This document shows positions 62,558 to 64,000 of a DNA stretch of 64,000 nucleotides, one piece after another. The stretch is taken from contig CAYSHC010000002.1 in assembly GCA_964430855.1 (NCBI GenBank), positions 39,895-103,894 of the forward strand, read 5' to 3'. The stretch comes from JAEZDP01 sp964430855. GTDB taxonomy: Bacteria; Acidobacteriota; Vicinamibacteria; Vicinamibacterales; Vicinamibacteraceae. Under the pieces are notes generated by a model, which made no database searches, was not told the DNA's origin, and saw only the letters and a list, made by a program, of their open reading frames with translations. A program made the translations under genes and the position numbers. The first letter of the stretch is position 1. Each line of letters starts with the position of its first letter.

Positions 62558-62578
62558 GGACGGCTCTCCGAACCGTCC
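62554..62578 (+). repeat. Palindromic stop-codon repeat, copy 3
   Basis: GGTAGGGACGGCTC-TCC-GAACCGTCC: arms at 62558-62566 and 62570-62578 pair with one G-T wobble across a TCC loop. The TAG within it is the stop codon of the preceding gene. Confidence 0.75.
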
Positions 62579-62702
62579 TGCTGTGCGCTGCCCGGCGTGC
62601 GCGAGGACGACGATGCTCACCGGGGCCGTGGCCCCCCGCCACCCGGGCGTCCTGTGTCTGGAGCGGGGGAACGGGCCGCGGCGCGAAGGAGCGCGCCGGG
62701 AA

Positions 62703-62796
62703 GGACGGCGCGGAGAGGGACGGCGCGGAAGGACGGCTCGGAGAAGGACGGCTCGGAGAAGGACGGCTCGGAGAAGGACGGCTCGGAGAGCCGTCC

Positions 62797-62800
<4 letters not shown>
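62703..62800 (-). repeat. Palindromic stop-codon repeat, copy 4, with six tandem half-units
   Basis: The 15-base unit GGACGGCTCGGAGAA (first two as GGACGGCGCGGA variants) repeats about six times from 62703 to 62790. The last unit forms the hairpin GGACGGCTC (62776-62784), loop GGA, GAGCCGTCC (62788-62796). CTACC follows; on the minus strand it is GGTAG, whose TAG is the stop codon of citrate synthase. Between the copy at 62554 and this array (62579-62702) nothing else is seen. Confidence 0.8.
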
Positions 62801-63999
<1,199 letters not shown>

Positions 64000-64000
64000 C

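Noticed and set aside
62703..62796. Short regular repeats that could suggest a CRISPR array
   Set aside because: The unit is 15 bases with no spacers, and the array ends in a palindrome at a stop codon; no cas gene is nearby.

Overview
The window is a very GC-rich, densely packed bacterial chromosome segment. Most genes abut or overlap by 1-11 bases (GTGA or ATGA stop/start overlaps), and GTG and TTG starts are common. The gene mix suggests Acidobacteriota, plausibly Vicinamibacteria: a CarD-type regulator, Rex, a decayed acidobacterial-type (ADOP) macrolide-exporter-like permease, a MoxR/DUF58/BatA/DUF4175 operon and a YitJ-type homocysteine methyltransferase/MTHFR fusion. This placement is inference from gene content, since no 16S gene is present. 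No prophage, integrase, transposase or CRISPR array was seen. There is one tRNA (Leu, CAA). Two runs of N mark scaffold joins (10 N at 49831, 100 N at 59964).

Layout. 1-3.3 kb: end of a secreted repeat protein, a small membrane protein, and a minus-strand GNAT/PilZ/ispG operon. 3.3-5.5 kb: RRM RNA-binding protein coupled to a DEAD-box helicase. 5.8-8.2 kb: unknown protein, D-lactate-type dehydrogenase, CDF metal transporter. 8.2-16.1 kb: lipase-like hydrolase and PEGA protein, M48 protease, gltS, cardiolipin synthase, YgjP-type metalloprotease, coiled-coil protein. 16.1-22.7 kb: Cys-cluster protein, divergent Nramp-like transporter, DUF488, SH3b protein, PIG-L deacetylase, tRNA-Leu, Tat-exported methyltransferase. 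22.8-29.8 kb: carD, acyltransferase, DUF4126, exported Ig-like protein, rex-moaC, acyl-CoA synthetase-ferritin. 29.8-35.8 kb: lepB, LytS/LytTR two-component pair, orphan nuoI with the HMT/MTHFR fusion, phospholipid N-methyltransferase-like gene. 35.9-41.1 kb: glycosyltransferase-like gene and lon, DinB-like and NnrU/ICMT-like genes. 41.2-45.7 kb: ketosynthase, FAD oxidoreductase, ICMT-like methyltransferase and PIG-V-like mannosyltransferase in one overlapping operon. 45.8-60 kb: an eight-gene envelope/stress-type operon (TPR metalloprotease, DUF4159, MoxR, DUF58, BatA-like, DUF4175-like, vWA/GATase-like, caspase-like). 60.2-64 kb: permease pseudogene, rhomboid, zinc-ribbon membrane proteins, citrate synthase.

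How parts work together. The long 45.8-60 kb operon pairs a cytoplasmic MoxR ATPase with its usual DUF58 partner and adds large membrane-anchored vWA proteins and exported proteins, one of which looks like a caspase fold that has lost its catalytic cysteine. The ketosynthase operon looks like a compact lipid- or polyketide-tailoring cluster.

The strongest unexplained signal is intergenic. A palindromic repeat family (core GGACGKCTC-TCC-GAGMCGTCC, preceded by GGTAG) occurs four times. In three cases its own TAG is the stop codon of the neighbouring gene, and in the fourth it starts immediately after the stop. A second repeat pair (GGGTCAGGTCTCG) at 3.3 kb does the same for two convergent genes. 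Several genes also carry a TATAAT-like hexamer only 6-7 bases before the start codon, with no Shine-Dalgarno, which suggests leaderless transcripts.
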